This document shows, in pieces, positions 62,401-64,000 of a stretch of DNA of 64,000 nucleotides. Below the pieces are notes generated by a model. The model did no database searches. It was given only the letters and a program-made list of their open reading frames with translations, and was not told the origin of the DNA. Source of the stretch: Splendidivirga corallicola (GTDB lineage Bacteria; Bacteroidota; Bacteroidia; Cytophagales; Cyclobacteriaceae); NCBI GenBank assembly GCA_030442035.1, contig JAUJEA010000001.1:124001-188000 (forward strand). The letters are read 5' to 3'. Made by a program: the position numbers and the translations under genes. Within the stretch, counting starts at the first letter, position 1; each line of letters opens with the position of its first letter.

Positions 62401-63181
62401 GAAAGAAAGAACGAGCATTAAGGCGGCCATTATCAGGGAAAAAGGAGTTAATGGTGATAGAGAAATGGCTTATGCCATGCACCTGGCAGGATTTGATGTC
62501 AAGGATGTTCACATGACTGACCTTATTTCAGGACGAGAGGATCTTTCAGATGTGAACTTCATTGTTTTCGTAGGAGGTTTTTCCAATTCTGACGTACTGG
62601 GTTCTGCAAAAGGTTGGGCGGGAGCATTTTTGTATAATGAAAAGGCGAAAAAGGCGCTTGATAACTTTTACAAAAGGTCCGACACTTTAAGCTTAGGAGT
62701 TTGCAATGGATGTCAATTGATGATGGAACTTGGGCTGCTTTATCCTGAGATGAAAGAACATCCCAAAATGCATCATAATGCCAGCGGTAAATTCGAATGT
62801 AACTTCCTCAATATAAATATCCCTCAGAATGATTCTGTTATGTTAGGTTCATTATCAGGAACCAGACTTGGAATATGGGTGGCGCATGGTGAAGGTAGAT
62901 TTGTTTTGCCGGGAAATGAAAATGATTATTGCGTTTCAGGCAAGTATAGCTATGAAGCCTATCCCGGAAACCCTAATGGCTCAGATTTCTCCGCAGCAAG
63001 CCTTCACTCGGCCGATGGAAGACATTTGGCTATAATGCCACATTTGGAACGATCCCTATTTCCCTGGAATTGGGCAAATTACCCTGACAATAGAAAGGGG
63101 GATGAGGTAAGCCCATGGATAGAAGGCTTTGTCAATGCCAGAAAATGGGTGGAAGATTCTATAGAGAAGGAAGCAATGTAA
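59474..63181 (+). CDS. purL: Phosphoribosylformylglycinamidine synthase (long form)
   Basis: 1235 residues, the single-chain form with a fused C-terminal amidotransferase. It converts FGAR and glutamine to FGAM in purine synthesis. [43 protein letters not shown] and [17 protein letters not shown] mark the synthase; [10 protein letters not shown] and [17 protein letters not shown] the second half; [14 protein letters not shown] has the amidotransferase Cys and [11 protein letters not shown] the His/Glu end. Full length and intact. A separate gene, not in a visible pur operon. Confidence 0.97.
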   Translation: [1235 protein letters not shown]

Positions 63182-63340
63182 ATTGGTTGCACTAAATTAA
63201 TGGGCTTATGCTCATTGAAACCATAGATCAAGTCAGTAGCCAAGGTCTCGGGCATTGAGCTACACATTTCTGTGATAGCTGATCACGCTAATCGAAGCGT
63301 TTCAGGGTGAGTTTGTTTATCACCAGAAAGCAGAATTCAA

Positions 63341-63715
63341 TTATTGGGTAACAAACTCAAATGGTAGTTCGAATATTCCTGCATATTCCTGACCCAGTTC
63401 TTCCGAATCTTCATCGTCCTCATAGTATATCCATTTTATAGATATTTCATGACCGCTCTGGTGAATCCCGTTTAAAATATTCAGGATATCCAACACCAAT
63501 TTTGAGGAAGCTGTATTCAAATACTCCAGCCCAAACTCAAAGACTGTTTTCGAATTAGGGTTTTTACTATAAGCATTTATCCAATCCATCACCGGCTTAT
63601 AGAAGGCAACAGCATCTTCCATAAAAGATTTGCCGGTTATTTTAAAAACCCCCTTATCCTTATCCAATATGACCGTAGGGATCTCATCGGAACCCTTGAT
63701 CGAAAGTTTTTGCAT
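63341..63715 (-). CDS. SiaC-family (DUF1987) regulatory protein
   Basis: 124 residues. MQKLSIKGSDEIPTVILDKDKGVFKITGKSFMEDAVAFYKPVMDWINAY and VFEFGLEYLNTASSKLVLDILNIL match SiaC. SiaC is phosphorylated on a Thr/Ser in this segment by SiaB and dephosphorylated by SiaA, and controls c-di-GMP signalling. Partners would be expected next to it, but the flank beyond 63716 holds no gene to the window edge, so pairing cannot be checked. Confidence 0.85.
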   Translation of the reverse strand: MQKLSIKGSDEIPTVILDKDKGVFKITGKSFMEDAVAFYKPVMDWINAYSKNPNSKTVFEFGLEYLNTASSKLVLDILNILNGIHQSGHEISIKWIYYEDDEDSEELGQEYAGIFELPFEFVTQ

Positions 63716-64000
63716 TTTAAATGTTTTATCTTTGATAGTTTAATCTATCTATGAACTTATAGGTAACCTCAATTATTGCTCTTTATTTGGTGAAAAATAT
63801 ATGGAGTGTAGTCTTTTCCATTTTTATCCAAACTTCCAATGAGTTGCCCTAACTTTTATACCATGTCAATTTAATCAGAAAACCTCAAGTATCTCTAATA
63901 TTTGTAAATCTATTTTGTGAATTGATTACTTTAAATTATACCGCCATAACAATCTCTTCGATTTTGACCTGCACTCTTACTCAAGAAAATTTAAAGGGAA
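63716..64000. other. Gene-free end of window
   Basis: 285 bases, AT-rich, with no convincing frame, hairpin or RNA gene. It presumably holds the promoter region of the SiaC gene and of a gene beyond the edge. Confidence 0.4.

Overview
The window looks like chromosomal DNA from a Bacteroidota bacterium, most likely of the Cytophagales type. Evidence: a secreted propeller protein with a type IX secretion (T9SS) C-terminal sorting domain, a DUF5916 outer-membrane protein, the small basic ribosomal protein THX, many Bacteroidota-type lipoproteins, weak Shine-Dalgarno sites, promoter-like TTTG-N19-TAnnTTTG sequences, and the order trpE-G-D-C-F-B-A followed by a DAHP synthase. No rRNA, tRNA, CRISPR array or prophage was seen.

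Layout. 1-8000: tail of a LytTR regulator, a TPR lipoprotein, an intradiol dioxygenase-like protein, a PQQ-like propeller protein, and a minus-strand set of a membrane protein, an ECF sigma factor with a cysteine-rich tail and a STAS-like protein. 8000-13700: a class V aminotransferase remnant, a YoaP-type acetyltransferase, a two-gene ATPase plus PD-(D/E)XK nuclease-like module (9172-10822), a DoxX-like protein and small secreted proteins. 14048-22870: the tryptophan operon on the minus strand. It starts with a readable attenuator: a 16-residue leader peptide with three consecutive Trp codons, an anti-terminator hairpin and a terminator. A four-helix-bundle (S23/IVP) gene sits between trpE and trpG, and nearly every intercistronic spacer carries a palindrome or an octamer tandem repeat. 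22950-24240: a REP-associated HUH transposase (RAYT) with five copies of its 31-bp palindrome and a 406-bp tandem duplication carrying a decayed transposase tail. One palindrome supplies the stop codon of the neighbouring aminotransferase gene.

24230-46760: mixed housekeeping and envelope genes: aminotransferase IV, THX, M13 peptidase, GNAT, M20 amidohydrolase, thioredoxin, saccharopine dehydrogenase-like protein, thioesterase, T9SS protein, AI-2E-type permease, DUF5916, alpha/beta hydrolase, DUF819, M20 dipeptidase, DUF3472 and sterol desaturase. 46900-59200: a propeller lipoprotein, a PbfA-like class III aminotransferase-fold enzyme and a LamG/phosphoesterase. These are followed by a probable sugar or amino-sugar catabolic locus in which a ROK regulator and a Na+ symporter diverge from an AT-rich operator region, joined by a DUF4434 hydrolase-like protein, an FAD oxidoreductase and an AGE-family epimerase. 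59474-63715: purL and a SiaC/DUF1987 protein.

The strongest observations are the trp attenuator, the RAYT/REP locus, the unassigned ATPase-nuclease pair, and the palindromes and octamer repeats that fill the trp spacers and recur elsewhere. Family names come from reading motifs in the translations; no database search was run.
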